In this document: positions 16,292 to 25,256 of the stretch, one piece after another
Position numbering within the stretch: position 1 is the first letter of the stretch
Layout of the letters: the number at the start of each line of letters is the position of its first letter
DNA from: Bacilli bacterium
GTDB lineage: Bacteria > Bacillota_I > Bacilli_A > RF39 > UBA660
DNA: 64,000 bases
Assembly: GCA_017410525.1 (NCBI GenBank)
Contig: JAFQQQ010000002.1
Coordinates: forward strand, 1 to 64,000
Direction: 5' to 3'
The notes under the pieces: model-generated
Told to the model about the DNA's origin: nothing
The model's input: the letters and a program-made list of their open reading frames with translations, nothing else
Database searches by the model: none
Program-made: the position numbers and the translations under genes

Positions 16292-16699
16292 ATGTTGAAA
16301 GTAGTTGGTACAATATTTATTAGAGATGACAAATTGCTTTTAGATAAACCTAGAAAAAGACCAACATACCAAATGATTGGTGGTAAAGTAGAAGAGAATG
16401 AAACTGTGCTTGATGCAGCTATAAGAGAATGTCATGAAGAGTTGGGATTTGAAGCGATATTCGATGAAACTAAGTTTGAACAAGTCATGGATTTTGTTGA
16501 AACGGCAACTAGTGATCCTAATTTAAAAATCCATTTCCACCTTTTTAATTATACAGGTAATTTACAAGGAAAACTTACTACTTCAGATGAAATAGAAAAC
16601 TTTGTTTGGTATGATACAACTATGAAAGATATACCATTATCACATGTTCTAAACAATAAAGTAATCCCTTATTGTTTAGATAAAAAAATAATAAAATAG
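16292..16699 (+). CDS. Nudix hydrolase (MutT-like)
   Basis: A 135-residue Nudix protein with a full Nudix box near 34-56: GKVEENETVLDAAIRECHEE followed by LGF. The family hydrolyses nucleoside diphosphates linked to a group X; the short, cytosolic form fits 8-oxo-dGTP or other nucleotide pyrophosphatases. A TGTTATAAT extended -10 (16269-16275) and GGTGAT precede the ATG. It is followed 11 bases later by recD2, so the two may form a DNA-maintenance unit. Confidence 0.85.
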   Translation: MLKVVGTIFIRDDKLLLDKPRKRPTYQMIGGKVEENETVLDAAIRECHEELGFEAIFDETKFEQVMDFVETATSDPNLKIHFHLFNYTGNLQGKLTTSDEIENFVWYDTTMKDIPLSHVLNNKVIPYCLDKKIIK

Positions 16700-16710
16700 G
16701 ATGTGCATAT

Positions 16711-18924
16711 ATGAAAGATTTTGTAAAAGGAGTGTTTAAACAATCTATATTTAGAAGTGAAAAGGGCTATATAATAGGCCTTTTAAAAGTGACTGAAACT
16801 AATATTATAGAGATGCAGGAATACATCAATAAAACTATAACTTTTACAGGATATTTTGCTGATTTGCGCGAATTTGAAAAATATACAATGTATGGAGAAA
16901 TAACTAATCATCCTAAATATGGATTTCAATTTAATGTAAGTGATAGTGAAAGAATAAAACCTGATGATAAAGATGGAATAGTAGAGTTTTTATCTAGTGA
17001 TTTATTTAAAGGTATTGGCCAAAATTTGGCTATTAGAATAGTAGATACATTAGGTGAGGAAGCACTCGATTTGATACTTAAAGATAAAACTTGTTTATAT
17101 AATGTGCCTAAATTAAGTGAAGCAAAAATAAATATAATTTATGATACATTAGTAAAGTATGAAGAGTCACATGAAACAATAGTAAAATTAACTGAACTTG
17201 GATTTTCTATGAGGGATTCTTTAAGTATTTATAATACATACAAGAGTAATACAATAAGAATAATTGAGAACGATATATATAGAATAATAGATGATGTAGA
17301 AGAAATTAATTTTCTTAAAGTGGATGAGATTGCCACAATATTAAATGAAGATAAGTTTAATTTAAATAGAATTAAAGCTTGTATAGTTTATACAATAAAA
17401 GAATTAAGTTTTAAAAAAGGTGATACTTACCTATATTATGGTGAAATATATGAAGGTATAAGTTTTTATTTGAAAAATGATATTGATAGTACTTTATTTG
17501 ATGAAGCAATAAGTGAATTAGACGCAGAATTAAAAATAAAAATAGAAGATGACAAGTATTATCTTTTTGAAGAATATGATGCAGAAGAATATATTGTTGA
17601 TAAAATAAATTATTTAATAGAAAAGCAAGTAACAAACTATAAAAATATAGATTTAAGAATAAAAGAGTTAGAAGATAAGTATGCAATAGAGTACAGTGAA
17701 AAACAAAAAGAAGCTATTATAAAAGCTTTGGAAAATAACATACTAATAATAACAGGTGGACCTGGAACAGGTAAAACAACAATAATTAAAGCTATAGTAG
17801 AACTTTATAAAACGTTAAATAAATTTAATGATAAAGATCTAATAAGCAATATTGCTTTACTTGCGCCTACAGGAAGAGCTAGTAAAAGAATGAGCGAATC
17901 AACAGGATTGCCTGCTTCAACTATTCATAGGTTTTTAAAATGGAATAAGGAAACAGATGAATTTATGATAAATGAATATAATCCTGATTATTCTAATTTA
18001 GTAATAGTGGATGAAGTAAGTATGATAGATAATAGACTTATGAATAGTCTTCTTAGAGGATTAACAAATAATATAAAATTAGTACTTGTTGGGGATTATA
18101 ATCAATTACCTAGTGTTGGTAGTGGTAATGTTTTAAAAGATTTAATAGATAGTGATGTTGTTGATACTGTAGAACTTGATTTACTATATAGACAAGATGA
18201 ATATAGTTATATACCTGTGCTTGCTAATGAAATAAAAAATGAAACATTAGAAGAAGATTTCTTAGTAGATAGAGATGATTATAAATTTTTAGAGTGTCAT
18301 AGTGATGTTATTATTCCTAGTTTAGTAAATATTGTTAAAAAAGTAATAAGTAAAGGATATGATTATAAAAGAGTACAAATAATGGCTCCTATGTATGCAG
18401 GAGTAAATGGAATAGATAATATCAATAAAGTATTACAAGATGTGTTTAATCCTGTTGAATTAAATAAAAAAGAAATAAAATATGGAGAAGTAATATATAG
18501 GCAAAATGATAAAGTATTACAACTAGTAAATGATCCTGATAATAATGTTTTTAATGGAGATATAGGTGTTATTAAAAATATTGAATTTAAAGGGAAAAGT
18601 GGTAAACCTGAGATAACAATAGATTATGACTCTAATATAGTAACATATACGTCAAAAGATTTTAATAAGTTTAAACATGGCTTTATTATAAGTATACATA
18701 AATCACAAGGTAGCGAGTTTGAGTTTGTTATCATACCAATGAGTAATTCTTACAAAAGAATGCTTTATAAAAAACTTATTTATACTGCTGTAACTCGTGC
18801 TAAGAAGAGGTTAATTATAATAGGTGAACCAATGGCGTTTATGTATGGGATAAGAAACAATAATGAGTTAAAAAGGAAAACAGGTATTTTAGAAAAAATA
18901 TTTAATACTTTGAATAAAAAATAA
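16711..18924 (+). CDS. recD2: RecD2-type DNA helicase
   Basis: RecD2 is the RecBC-independent 5'-3' SF1B helicase of Firmicutes, linked to replication-fork maintenance and mismatch repair. The 737-residue protein has the long N-terminal region with HhH-like repeats (about 95-230). Walker A IITGGPGTGKTT is near 350, motif II VIVDEVSMID near 432, GDYNQLPSVGSG near 465, and the C-terminal UvrD-like motif ISIHKSQGSEF with YTAVTRAKKRLIIIG. The full length matches the family. The ATG at 16711 gives the conserved MKDFVKGVF start. Confidence 0.93.
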   Translation: MKDFVKGVFKQSIFRSEKGYIIGLLKVTETNIIEMQEYINKTITFTGYFADLREFEKYTMYGEITNHPKYGFQFNVSDSERIKPDDKDGIVEFLSSDLFKGIGQNLAIRIVDTLGEEALDLILKDKTCLYNVPKLSEAKINIIYDTLVKYEESHETIVKLTELGFSMRDSLSIYNTYKSNTIRIIENDIYRIIDDVEEINFLKVDEIATILNEDKFNLNRIKACIVYTIKELSFKKGDTYLYYGEIYEGISFYLKNDIDSTLFDEAISELDAELKIKIEDDKYYLFEEYDAEEYIVDKINYLIEKQVTNYKNIDLRIKELEDKYAIEYSEKQKEAIIKALENNILIITGGPGTGKTTIIKAIVELYKTLNKFNDKDLISNIALLAPTGRASKRMSESTGLPASTIHRFLKWNKETDEFMINEYNPDYSNLVIVDEVSMIDNRLMNSLLRGLTNNIKLVLVGDYNQLPSVGSGNVLKDLIDSDVVDTVELDLLYRQDEYSYIPVLANEIKNETLEEDFLVDRDDYKFLECHSDVIIPSLVNIVKKVISKGYDYKRVQIMAPMYAGVNGIDNINKVLQDVFNPVELNKKEIKYGEVIYRQNDKVLQLVNDPDNNVFNGDIGVIKNIEFKGKSGKPEITIDYDSNIVTYTSKDFNKFKHGFIISIHKSQGSEFEFVIIPMSNSYKRMLYKKLIYTAVTRAKKRLIIIGEPMAFMYGIRNNNELKRKTGILEKIFNTLNKK

Positions 18925-18994
18925 AAACTTACTAAAAATAAAAATGTATATATTAGTTTATATACATTAGTCATATTTCTAGTGAGGTGATAGA

Positions 18995-19147
18995 ATGAAA
19001 GTTTTAAGGTCAATGGCACTTATTGCTATGGGTGCTGGTGCAGTGCTTGCTTATCAGAAATATAGTGAGCCAGTAATGCAAAAATTAGAGGATTTAGCCG
19101 AAGATACGATGCAAAAGGCTACTAAAAAACTAGAAGATATGATGTAA
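18995..19147 (+). CDS. Small membrane-associated protein (50 residues)
   Basis: Not recognised by name. A short hydrophobic N-terminal segment (MALIAMGAGAVLAYQKY) is followed by an amphipathic Glu/Lys helix (DLAEDTMQKATKKLEDMM). This layout resembles small YtxH-like membrane-anchored proteins. GAGGTGAT precedes the ATG and a terminator follows at once, supporting a real gene. It is too short to infer a role. Confidence 0.7.
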   Translation: MKVLRSMALIAMGAGAVLAYQKYSEPVMQKLEDLAEDTMQKATKKLEDMM

Positions 19148-19150
19148 AAA

Positions 19151-19172
19151 CAAGGCATAGCCTTGTTTTTTT
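19151..19172. terminator. Terminator between the 50-residue gene and the CPBP protease
   Basis: CAAGGC-ATA-GCCTTG stem with a T run on the plus side; the convergent gene ends right next to it. Confidence 0.85.
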
Positions 19173-19878
19173 ATGTTAATAATATTAATAAAATTTGTAG
19201 ACTCATCATGATTCCATTATGTATAAAGTGAATTGACATTGGAATACATATATTTTTTTCTTTTGAATAAATATAAGCAAATATAAATCCTGGTATACTA
19301 TAAGGAATAATAAATAATAAATCTATTGGATTGCTTAATGTTCCTAAAACATGCATCCCGCCAAAAAATAATCCTGAAAAAAATATAAACAAAGTATTAG
19401 TGTGTTTAAATATTTTTCTAAATGATAGTCTAAATACTAATTCTTCTAGTATAGGTGCAATAAATACTGTTAATATAAAAGTGTAAATTGGGGCTTTGTC
19501 TAATGTATCAACAATTGCCTGTTGATTTTCAGATGTCATAGTAGTTGTAAACATAGTTATAATAAAATTACTTGATATCATAAGTCCTAACATTATAAAC
19601 CAATATTTAATATATTTTTTAAAATATTTAATATTATTTTTCAAGAAATCTTTAAAATTAGGAATAAAATCCTTTTTATAAATATATACTATTATGAGTA
19701 TTAGAGCTACTTCATAAAGTATTAAATATATTTGTTTAGATATAAGATTTAAGTTATTATAGTTGAGTCCAAAAATTTTTATAAAGTCATAAGGCAAAGC
19801 TGAGGCTATTAAGTATAAAAATAACACTCCAAAACCGATAAACATATCTCTTAAGTCATAATTTTTCTCTTTTTCCAT
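19171..19878 (-). CDS. CPBP-family intramembrane metalloprotease
   Basis: A 235-residue polytopic membrane protein with about seven membrane segments. It has the CAAX-protease/bacteriocin-processing (CPBP) motifs: EELVFRLSFRKIF near 145, FFSGLFFGGMHVLG near 165-180 and HFIHNGIM near 220. These Glu and His residues form the presumed metal site. Such proteins act in prenyl-peptide processing, bacteriocin immunity or anti-sigma cleavage; no peptide precursor is visible nearby. The ATG at 19878 is chosen because GGAGG lies 6 bases upstream. Confidence 0.87.
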   Translation of the reverse strand: MEKEKNYDLRDMFIGFGVLFLYLIASALPYDFIKIFGLNYNNLNLISKQIYLILYEVALILIIVYIYKKDFIPNFKDFLKNNIKYFKKYIKYWFIMLGLMISSNFIITMFTTTMTSENQQAIVDTLDKAPIYTFILTVFIAPILEELVFRLSFRKIFKHTNTLFIFFSGLFFGGMHVLGTLSNPIDLLFIIPYSIPGFIFAYIYSKEKNICIPMSIHFIHNGIMMSLQILLILLT

Positions 19879-19939
19879 ATAAACCTCCACATATTATATA
19901 TATATTATATCAAAAATTTACAAAAAGATTAAAAAAAGT

Positions 19940-19967
19940 TTGAAAAATTATAAAAGTGTGGTATAAT
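19940..19967 (+). promoter_or_regulatory. Sigma-A promoter of the rimP-nusA-infB operon
   Basis: TTGAAA (19940-19945), a 16-base spacer and TATAAT (19962-19967). Confidence 0.65.
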
Positions 19968-19993
19968 TTAGTTGTTGAAGCAATAAAAAGATC

Positions 19994-20017
19994 AAGAGTG
20001 GGAAATTTCCCACTCTT
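19994..20017 (+). promoter_or_regulatory. rimP leader hairpin
   Basis: A perfect 24-base palindrome with core AGAGTGGG and CCCACTCT lies in the 5' untranslated region, about 14 bases before the AGGAGG site of rimP. It resembles the rimP-leader RNA motif described upstream of rimP in Bacilli. No terminator-like T run of useful length follows, so a structured leader rather than an intrinsic terminator is likely. Confidence 0.6.
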
Positions 20018-20038
20018 TAACTTAGTAAGGAGGTATCT

Positions 20039-20302
20039 ATGGATATTGCACAAAATGTTAAAGAACTTATAGAAGAAGCGGTTAAGGAAAATGGTTATAT
20101 AATAGACGAAGTATTATATGTTAAAGAAGATGGTAACTATTTTTTAAGAGTAGTTATTGATAAGAATGGAGTTATTGATGTAGAGGATTGTGTTGTTGTA
20201 ACACGTTTAATTGATCCTATGCTAGATACTATAGATTATATAACTGATAGTTATATACTAGATGTTTGTTCAAAAGAGAAAGGTTGTGAAGAAGATGAAT
20301 AG
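20039..20302 (+). CDS. rimP: RimP, N-terminal domain only
   Basis: RimP assists 30S subunit maturation. The N-terminal alpha/beta domain is complete (IAQNVKELIEEAVKENGY, FLRVVIDKNGVIDVEDCVVV, DYITDSYILDVCSKEKG). The protein stops at 87 residues, against about 150 usually. It ends where the family normally has VSSPGLDRPL and then an SH3-like C-terminal domain. The stop codon overlaps the nusA start region by 8 bases, so the missing domain is not hidden in another frame nearby. AGGAGG precedes the ATG. It is the first gene of the operon. Confidence 0.82.
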   Translation: MDIAQNVKELIEEAVKENGYIIDEVLYVKEDGNYFLRVVIDKNGVIDVEDCVVVTRLIDPMLDTIDYITDSYILDVCSKEKGCEEDE

Positions 20303-21479
20303 TAAAGAATTTGCTAAGGCGTTAGATTTATTAGAAGAACGTGGAATGGACAAAGAATATATTTATGAAGCAATGGTACTTGCTTTAACAAGTGCTTATA
20401 AAAAGAATACTGGACTTTCTAATGTTCGTGTAGAATTAGATAAAGATAATAATGCATTTAAATTATTTTCATTCAAAACAGTAGTACTAGATAGAAACCA
20501 TAAAGAATCTTTAGAAGAAGATAATATTCCTATGGCTGATGAAGAAGTGTTAACAGAAGAAGAATTAGAAAATGAAGAATTAGAAGATTTACCAGAAGAG
20601 TTTAGATATAGACCATTTGTATTTAATGAAAAAATACATATTACTTTAGAAGATGCTAGAAAATTAGATCCAGAAATAAATATTGGAGAAACTATAGAAG
20701 AAGAAGTAGATGCTTCTAAATTTGGTCGTGTAGCTGCTGCCACTGCTAAACAAGTTATAATTCAAAAAGTTAGAGAAGCAGAAAGAAATAATATAGCTTT
20801 AGAATTTGGAGAAAAACAAGATGAAATGATGTCAGGATTAGTTGAGATGGAAGATGAAAATAACTACTATATCAACTTAGGAAAGACTCAAGGATTACTT
20901 CCTAAATCAGAAATCATTCCTGGTGAAGAAATTAAAATGGGATCTAATATTAAAGTATATATTAGTAAAGTTGATATTAACTCTAAAGGTGCTTTAATAC
21001 TTTTATCAAGAAAACATTATGGCTTCATTAAAAGACTATTTGAACTTGAAATACCTGAAATTAGTGATGGTACAGTACTTGTTTATAGCGTTGCTCGTGA
21101 AGCAGGAAATAGAACTAAAATTGCTGTTTACTCAGAAGTTAGTAATGTAGATCCAATAGGTGCTTGTATTGGTGAAAGAGGTACTAGAATTGCTAATATC
21201 TTAAAAGAATTAGGTAATGAAAAAATAGATATAGTTAAATATTCTAATGATCCTGTTGAATTTATACAAAATGCGCTTAGTCCTGCTAAAGATTTAAGAG
21301 TATTTGTTCTAGATGAAAAAACTAAAGAAACTATGGTAGTAGTAAATCAAGAAAATTTAAGTTTAGCTATTGGTAAAAAAGGTATCAATGTTAAACTTGC
21401 AAGTCGTTTAACTCATTATAATTTAGAAATCAAAACAATAGAACAAGTTCGTGAAGCTGGTATCAATATTTTAGAGTAG
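20295..21479 (+). CDS. nusA: Transcription termination/antitermination factor NusA
   Basis: NusA binds RNA polymerase and controls pausing and termination. The 394-residue protein has the N-terminal polymerase-binding domain (about 1-150, with an acidic insertion rich in Glu near 75-100), an S1 domain (about 165-235), and two KH domains with IGACIGERGTRIANIL near 290 and AIGKKGINVKLASRL near 357. The length is normal for Firmicutes, which lack the C-terminal acidic repeats. The ATG at 20295 lies inside the end of rimP with GTGAAGAAG upstream. Confidence 0.95.
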   Translation: MNSKEFAKALDLLEERGMDKEYIYEAMVLALTSAYKKNTGLSNVRVELDKDNNAFKLFSFKTVVLDRNHKESLEEDNIPMADEEVLTEEELENEELEDLPEEFRYRPFVFNEKIHITLEDARKLDPEINIGETIEEEVDASKFGRVAAATAKQVIIQKVREAERNNIALEFGEKQDEMMSGLVEMEDENNYYINLGKTQGLLPKSEIIPGEEIKMGSNIKVYISKVDINSKGALILLSRKHYGFIKRLFELEIPEISDGTVLVYSVAREAGNRTKIAVYSEVSNVDPIGACIGERGTRIANILKELGNEKIDIVKYSNDPVEFIQNALSPAKDLRVFVLDEKTKETMVVVNQENLSLAIGKKGINVKLASRLTHYNLEIKTIEQVREAGINILE

Positions 21480-21486
21480 GTGAAGC

Positions 21487-21744
21487 ATGAAGAAAATACC
21501 TATGAGATCATGTGTTGTTACAGGAGAAAAATTGCCTAAAAAAGAACTTATTAGAGTAGTTAGAACTCCTGAAGGAAATGTTGTTGTAGATGAAAGTGGT
21601 AAGGCTAATGGTAGAGGTGCTTACCTAAAGAAATCTATTGAAACATTTGATAAAGCTAGTAAGTCTAAAATATTAAATAAAAAATTAGAAGTAGAAGTAC
21701 CAGATTCTATATTTGACGAATTAAAAAAAATAGTAGGTGAGTAG
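21487..21744 (+). CDS. rnpM: RNase P modulator RnpM (YlxR)
   Basis: The 85-residue YlxR-family protein has the signatures MRSCVVTGEKLPKKELIRVV and GKANGRGAYLKK. YlxR was shown in B. subtilis to bind and modulate RNase P, hence RnpM. It sits between nusA and infB as is conserved, 7 bases after nusA. The ylxQ (L7Ae-like) gene that usually follows is absent here and replaced by two deaminase genes. Confidence 0.92.
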   Translation: MKKIPMRSCVVTGEKLPKKELIRVVRTPEGNVVVDESGKANGRGAYLKKSIETFDKASKSKILNKKLEVEVPDSIFDELKKIVGE

Positions 21745-21745
21745 T

Positions 21746-22225
21746 ATGAAAAGACAGGATTATTTATCTTGGGATGAATATTTTATGGGTCTTGCAATGC
21801 TTTCTTCTGAGAGAAGTAAAGATCCTAGTACACAAGTAGGTGCTTGTATAGTTAATCCTGAATTAAAGATAGTTTCAGTAGGATATAATGGCGCACCTAG
21901 AGGTTATGATGATGATAAAGATATGACTTGGGAAAGAGTTGGAGATTTTCTTGATACTAAGTATGCATATGTTTGTCATTCAGAGTTAAATGCAATATTA
22001 AACTCAGATGTGCCTGTTAAAGATTGTAAATTATATGTTACTTTATTTCCTTGTAATGAATGTGCTAAAGTAATTATTCAATCCGGAATAAAAGAAATAG
22101 TTTACTTAAGTGATAAATATGAAGGTACAAAAGAAAATATTGCTGCTAAAAAAATGTTTGATGCTTGTAATATTAAATATACAAAATATGAATCAAGCGG
22201 AAAAAACATAAAAATAACTTTATAG
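21746..22225 (+). CDS. Deoxycytidylate (dCMP) deaminase family protein
   Basis: A 159-residue zinc deaminase converting dCMP to dUMP for thymidylate synthesis, by family. It has the SKDPSTQVGACIV opening, YNGAPRGYDDD near 55, the zinc motif CHSELNAIL near 84, and the second zinc motif LFPCNECAKVIIQSGI near 105. The ATG at 21746 follows AGGTGAG at the end of rnpM. It resembles phage and eukaryotic dCMP deaminases (HAE-type centre, here HSE) more than the neighbouring copy. It is inserted in the translation operon. Confidence 0.88.
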   Translation: MKRQDYLSWDEYFMGLAMLSSERSKDPSTQVGACIVNPELKIVSVGYNGAPRGYDDDKDMTWERVGDFLDTKYAYVCHSELNAILNSDVPVKDCKLYVTLFPCNECAKVIIQSGIKEIVYLSDKYEGTKENIAAKKMFDACNIKYTKYESSGKNIKITL

Positions 22226-22233
22226 GAGATAAT

Positions 22234-22659
22234 ATGGATAGAGTTTATATGGATATGGCTTATGAACAAGCAGAAAAGTCTGTTTGTTTAAGAGCTAAAG
22301 TAGGAGCAGTTATCGTAAAAGATGGTGCTGTAGTTGCTCAAGGATATAACAATGTAGTAGGTGGTGTTAGACCATGTGCTGAAATTGGATGTTTAAGAGA
22401 TAAATTGAATATTCCTCATGGACAAAGAAGAGAAGTGTGTAGAAATATATGTGCTGAACAACTTGCTATTAGTGAAGCTGCAAGAAATGGTGTAGAAATT
22501 GATGGTGGCACAGCATACATTACAACATTCCCTTGTCATATATGTGCTAAATTACTTGTAAGTAGTGGTATAAGTGAAATAGTATATGATGTGGATTATC
22601 CAGATGAGTTGTCAAAAAACTTTTTGACGGAGGCAGGAATACTGGTTAGAAAAATATAA
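22234..22659 (+). CDS. Second dCMP/cytidine deaminase-family protein with a CAE zinc centre
   Basis: A 141-residue ComEB-like deaminase. It has [19 protein letters not shown], then [20 protein letters not shown] and [16 protein letters not shown]. The usual HAEQNAI of ComEB-type enzymes reads CAEQLAI, so the first zinc ligand is Cys, as in tetrameric cytidine deaminases. It starts 8 bases after the first deaminase. The two share only the fold pattern, so they are not a recent duplication. It could act on dCMP, or the pair may form a heteromer; neither can be shown here. Confidence 0.82.
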   Translation: MDRVYMDMAYEQAEKSVCLRAKVGAVIVKDGAVVAQGYNNVVGGVRPCAEIGCLRDKLNIPHGQRREVCRNICAEQLAISEAARNGVEIDGGTAYITTFPCHICAKLLVSSGISEIVYDVDYPDELSKNFLTEAGILVRKI

Positions 22660-22675
22660 GAAAGAGGGTGTAATC

Positions 22676-24775
22676 ATGATGAGTGTATTAGAATATGCAC
22701 AAGATGTGAATAAAACCGTAAACGAAATACTTAATTTATGTAAAAGATTAAATATTCCCGCATTAACAGAAGATGATTATTTAGATGAAGACGCTATAAC
22801 TGAATTAGATAATCTTATTGCTAGAGAAGATGAAATGGATTTGGAATATGAAGAAGAATTGATAGAGAAAGAAAACAAAAAACAAGAACCTGCAACTAGT
22901 TCTTCTAAACAAATGAAACAAGTTCAAGTGACAGTTAATAAAGTAAAAGTAGGTAAAAAAGAGCTTGCTAAAAAGAAAAAAGAAATGTATAAAAACAAAG
23001 AAAAACTTATAAGTAATGGACCTATTGTTGATAATGAAAATGTAGTTACTTATAAAGATGGTATGACTATATCAGATCTTGCTAAGGCTTTAAATGTACA
23101 AGCAAGTGATTTAATTAAAAAGTTATTTATGTTAGGTGTGCTTGCTACTGTTAATAATAAAGTAGATTTTGAAAATGCTGAACTTTTAGTAAGTGAGTAT
23201 GGAAAAGAATTAAAAAGAGAACAAATAATTGATGAAACTAAATTTGAAGAATTTGAAATGAATGATAAAGAAGAAGATTTAGTTAAAAGGCCACCTGTTG
23301 TTACTATAATGGGACATGTTGACCATGGCAAAACAACTTTACTTGATACAATTAGAAAAGCTCATGTGGCAGATGGAGAAGCAGGTGGAATTACTCAAGC
23401 TATAAGTGCTTACCAAGTTAAAGTAAAAGATGAATTAATTACATTCATAGATACTCCAGGACATGCTGCGTTTACAGAGATGAGAGCTCGTGGAGCAAGT
23501 ATCACAGATATAGTTATAATAATAGTTGCTGCAGATGATGGTGTAATGCCTCAAACTAAAGAAGCAATAGATCATGCTAAAGCAGCAGGAGTACCAATAT
23601 TAGTTGCTATCAATAAAATAGATAAGCCTGGTGCTAATATAGATAGAGTTATGACTGAACTTGCGGAATACGGACTTACTCCAGATGCCTGGGGTGGAGA
23701 TACTATATATACTAAGATAAGCGCTAAAAATGGTACTGGTATAGATGAATTACTTGATAATATCTTGCTCGTTGCTGAAATGGAAAATTATAGAGCTAAT
23801 CCGAATAGATATGCAAGTGGTAGTGTTGTAGAATCTAGACTTGATAAACAAGTAGGATCTATTGTTACTATACTTGTACAAAATGGTACTTTAAGATTAG
23901 GAGATCCAATAGTAGTTGGAACAAGTTTTGGTAAAGTTAGAACTTTAAAAAATGATAAGGGAGAAGAAATAACTCAAGCTCTTCCAAGTCAACCGGTAGA
24001 AATTACAGGTGTTAATGAAACTCCTTCTGCTGGAGATAAGTTTATGGCTTTTGAAACTGAAAAACAAGCAAGAAGTATTGGTGAAGCAAGAAAAACTGAA
24101 CACCACCTAAAACAAAATAGTAAAACAACAGTATCTTTAGAAGATATTTTCAACAAAATAAAAGAAGGTACTAAAGAAATCAATGTAATTGTTAAAGCAG
24201 ATGTTAATGGTTCTGCAGAAGCAGTTAAAAACTCATTAGAAAAAATAGAAGTAGAAGGTGTTAGGGTTAAGGTGCTTAGAAGTAGTGTAGGTGCTATTAC
24301 TGAAAGTGACATAGTACTTTCGCATGCATCAAATGCTATTATAATTGGATTTAATATTAGACCTAATAATTCTATAAAAGATTATGCTAAAGAACAAGGT
24401 GTAGAAATTAGATTATATGATATTATTTATAAAGCAGTTGAAGAAATGGAAGCTGCTATGAAAGGTATGTTAGACCCAGAATATGAAGAAAAAGTTATGG
24501 GTACTGCAGAAGTTAGACAATTATTTAAATTCTCTAAAGTTGGTACTATTGCTGGAAGTTATATTCAAGATGGTATAATTAAATCTAATTCTAAAATAAG
24601 AATTATAAGAGATAGTGTTGTTATCTATGATGGAGAAATTAATTCTATTCAAAGAGAAAAAGACACTGTTAAAGAAGTTAAAAAAGGATTAGAATGTGGT
24701 ATTACTATTACTAACTTTAATGATATTAAAGTAGGAGATATCATAGAAGCATACGAAATGGTAGTTAAAAAATAA
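22676..24775 (+). CDS. infB: Translation initiation factor IF-2
   Basis: IF-2 is the GTPase that places fMet-tRNA on the 30S subunit. The 699-residue protein has a short Lys/Glu-rich N-terminal region, an IF2_N domain ([20 protein letters not shown] near 130), then G1 [12 protein letters not shown] near 218, G3 [18 protein letters not shown]4 NKIDKP, and domains II-IV ending in [26 protein letters not shown] precedes the paired ATG codons at 22676 and 22679. Confidence 0.96.
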   Translation: MMSVLEYAQDVNKTVNEILNLCKRLNIPALTEDDYLDEDAITELDNLIAREDEMDLEYEEELIEKENKKQEPATSSSKQMKQVQVTVNKVKVGKKELAKKKKEMYKNKEKLISNGPIVDNENVVTYKDGMTISDLAKALNVQASDLIKKLFMLGVLATVNNKVDFENAELLVSEYGKELKREQIIDETKFEEFEMNDKEEDLVKRPPVVTIMGHVDHGKTTLLDTIRKAHVADGEAGGITQAISAYQVKVKDELITFIDTPGHAAFTEMRARGASITDIVIIIVAADDGVMPQTKEAIDHAKAAGVPILVAINKIDKPGANIDRVMTELAEYGLTPDAWGGDTIYTKISAKNGTGIDELLDNILLVAEMENYRANPNRYASGSVVESRLDKQVGSIVTILVQNGTLRLGDPIVVGTSFGKVRTLKNDKGEEITQALPSQPVEITGVNETPSAGDKFMAFETEKQARSIGEARKTEHHLKQNSKTTVSLEDIFNKIKEGTKEINVIVKADVNGSAEAVKNSLEKIEVEGVRVKVLRSSVGAITESDIVLSHASNAIIIGFNIRPNNSIKDYAKEQGVEIRLYDIIYKAVEEMEAAMKGMLDPEYEEKVMGTAEVRQLFKFSKVGTIAGSYIQDGIIKSNSKIRIIRDSVVIYDGEINSIQREKDTVKEVKKGLECGITITNFNDIKVGDIIEAYEMVVKK

Positions 24776-24802
24776 ATGTTCAATAATTGAAATGATATGA
24801 TG

Positions 24803-24827
24803 AAAGTAGACTAAAGTCTACTTTTTT
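24803..24827 (+). terminator. Terminator after infB
   Basis: AAAGTAGACT-AA-AGTCTACTTT stem followed by T's. Confidence 0.85.
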
Positions 24828-24852
24828 GATAATAATATTGAAGAAAGTGATG

Positions 24853-24881
24853 TTTACTTATTTATGTATTTATGTTATAAT
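24853..24881 (+). promoter_or_regulatory. Promoter of rbfA
   Basis: TTTACT (24853-24858), a 17-base spacer and TATAAT (24876-24881), with the extended -10 TG (24873-24874). Confidence 0.65.
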
Positions 24882-24915
24882 TTGTATATAAAATTCATAT
24901 AAAAAGGAGATTATT

Positions 24916-25248
24916 ATGACTATAAAAAATGAAAGAATTAATAGTAATTTACAAAAAGAAATTAGTTATATAATAGCTAATGAAGTAAAAAATCCTAATA
25001 TAAAGTTTGTAACTATAACTGCTTGTGATGTCACTAGTGATTTAAGTTATGCTAGAGTGTATTTTACTACTTTAGGAGACCATATTGAGACTATAAAAGG
25101 ATTAAAAAGTGCTAAGGGATATATAAGAAAAACTTTATCAGATAGGGTAGAGTTAAGACATATACCTGAGTTAGATTTCATTTATGATGAATCAATTGAA
25201 TATGGTAAAAAAATAGAAGAAAAAATAAAAGAAATTAACGAAAATTAA
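24916..25248 (+). CDS. rbfA: 30S ribosome-binding factor A
   Basis: RbfA is a cold-shock 30S assembly factor with a KH-like fold. The 110-residue protein shows ERINSNLQKEISYIIANEVK, ACDVTSDLSYARVYFTTLG and the late LRHIPELDFIYDESIEYG. AAGGAGAT precedes the ATG. It follows infB as usual but has its own promoter. A hairpin at its end (25227-25256) serves as terminator. Confidence 0.94.
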   Translation: MTIKNERINSNLQKEISYIIANEVKNPNIKFVTITACDVTSDLSYARVYFTTLGDHIETIKGLKSAKGYIRKTLSDRVELRHIPELDFIYDESIEYGKKIEEKIKEINEN

Positions 25249-25256
25249 TTTCTTTT
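25227..25256. terminator. Terminator between rbfA and the transglutaminase-like gene
   Basis: AAAAGAAATTAA and TTAATTTCTTTT form a perfect 12-base stem; it overlaps the end of rbfA and separates convergent genes. Confidence 0.75.

Noticed and set aside
20039-20302. rimP as a simple frameshift
   Set aside because: The downstream DNA is nusA coding sequence; no C-terminal RimP domain is found in any frame nearby.
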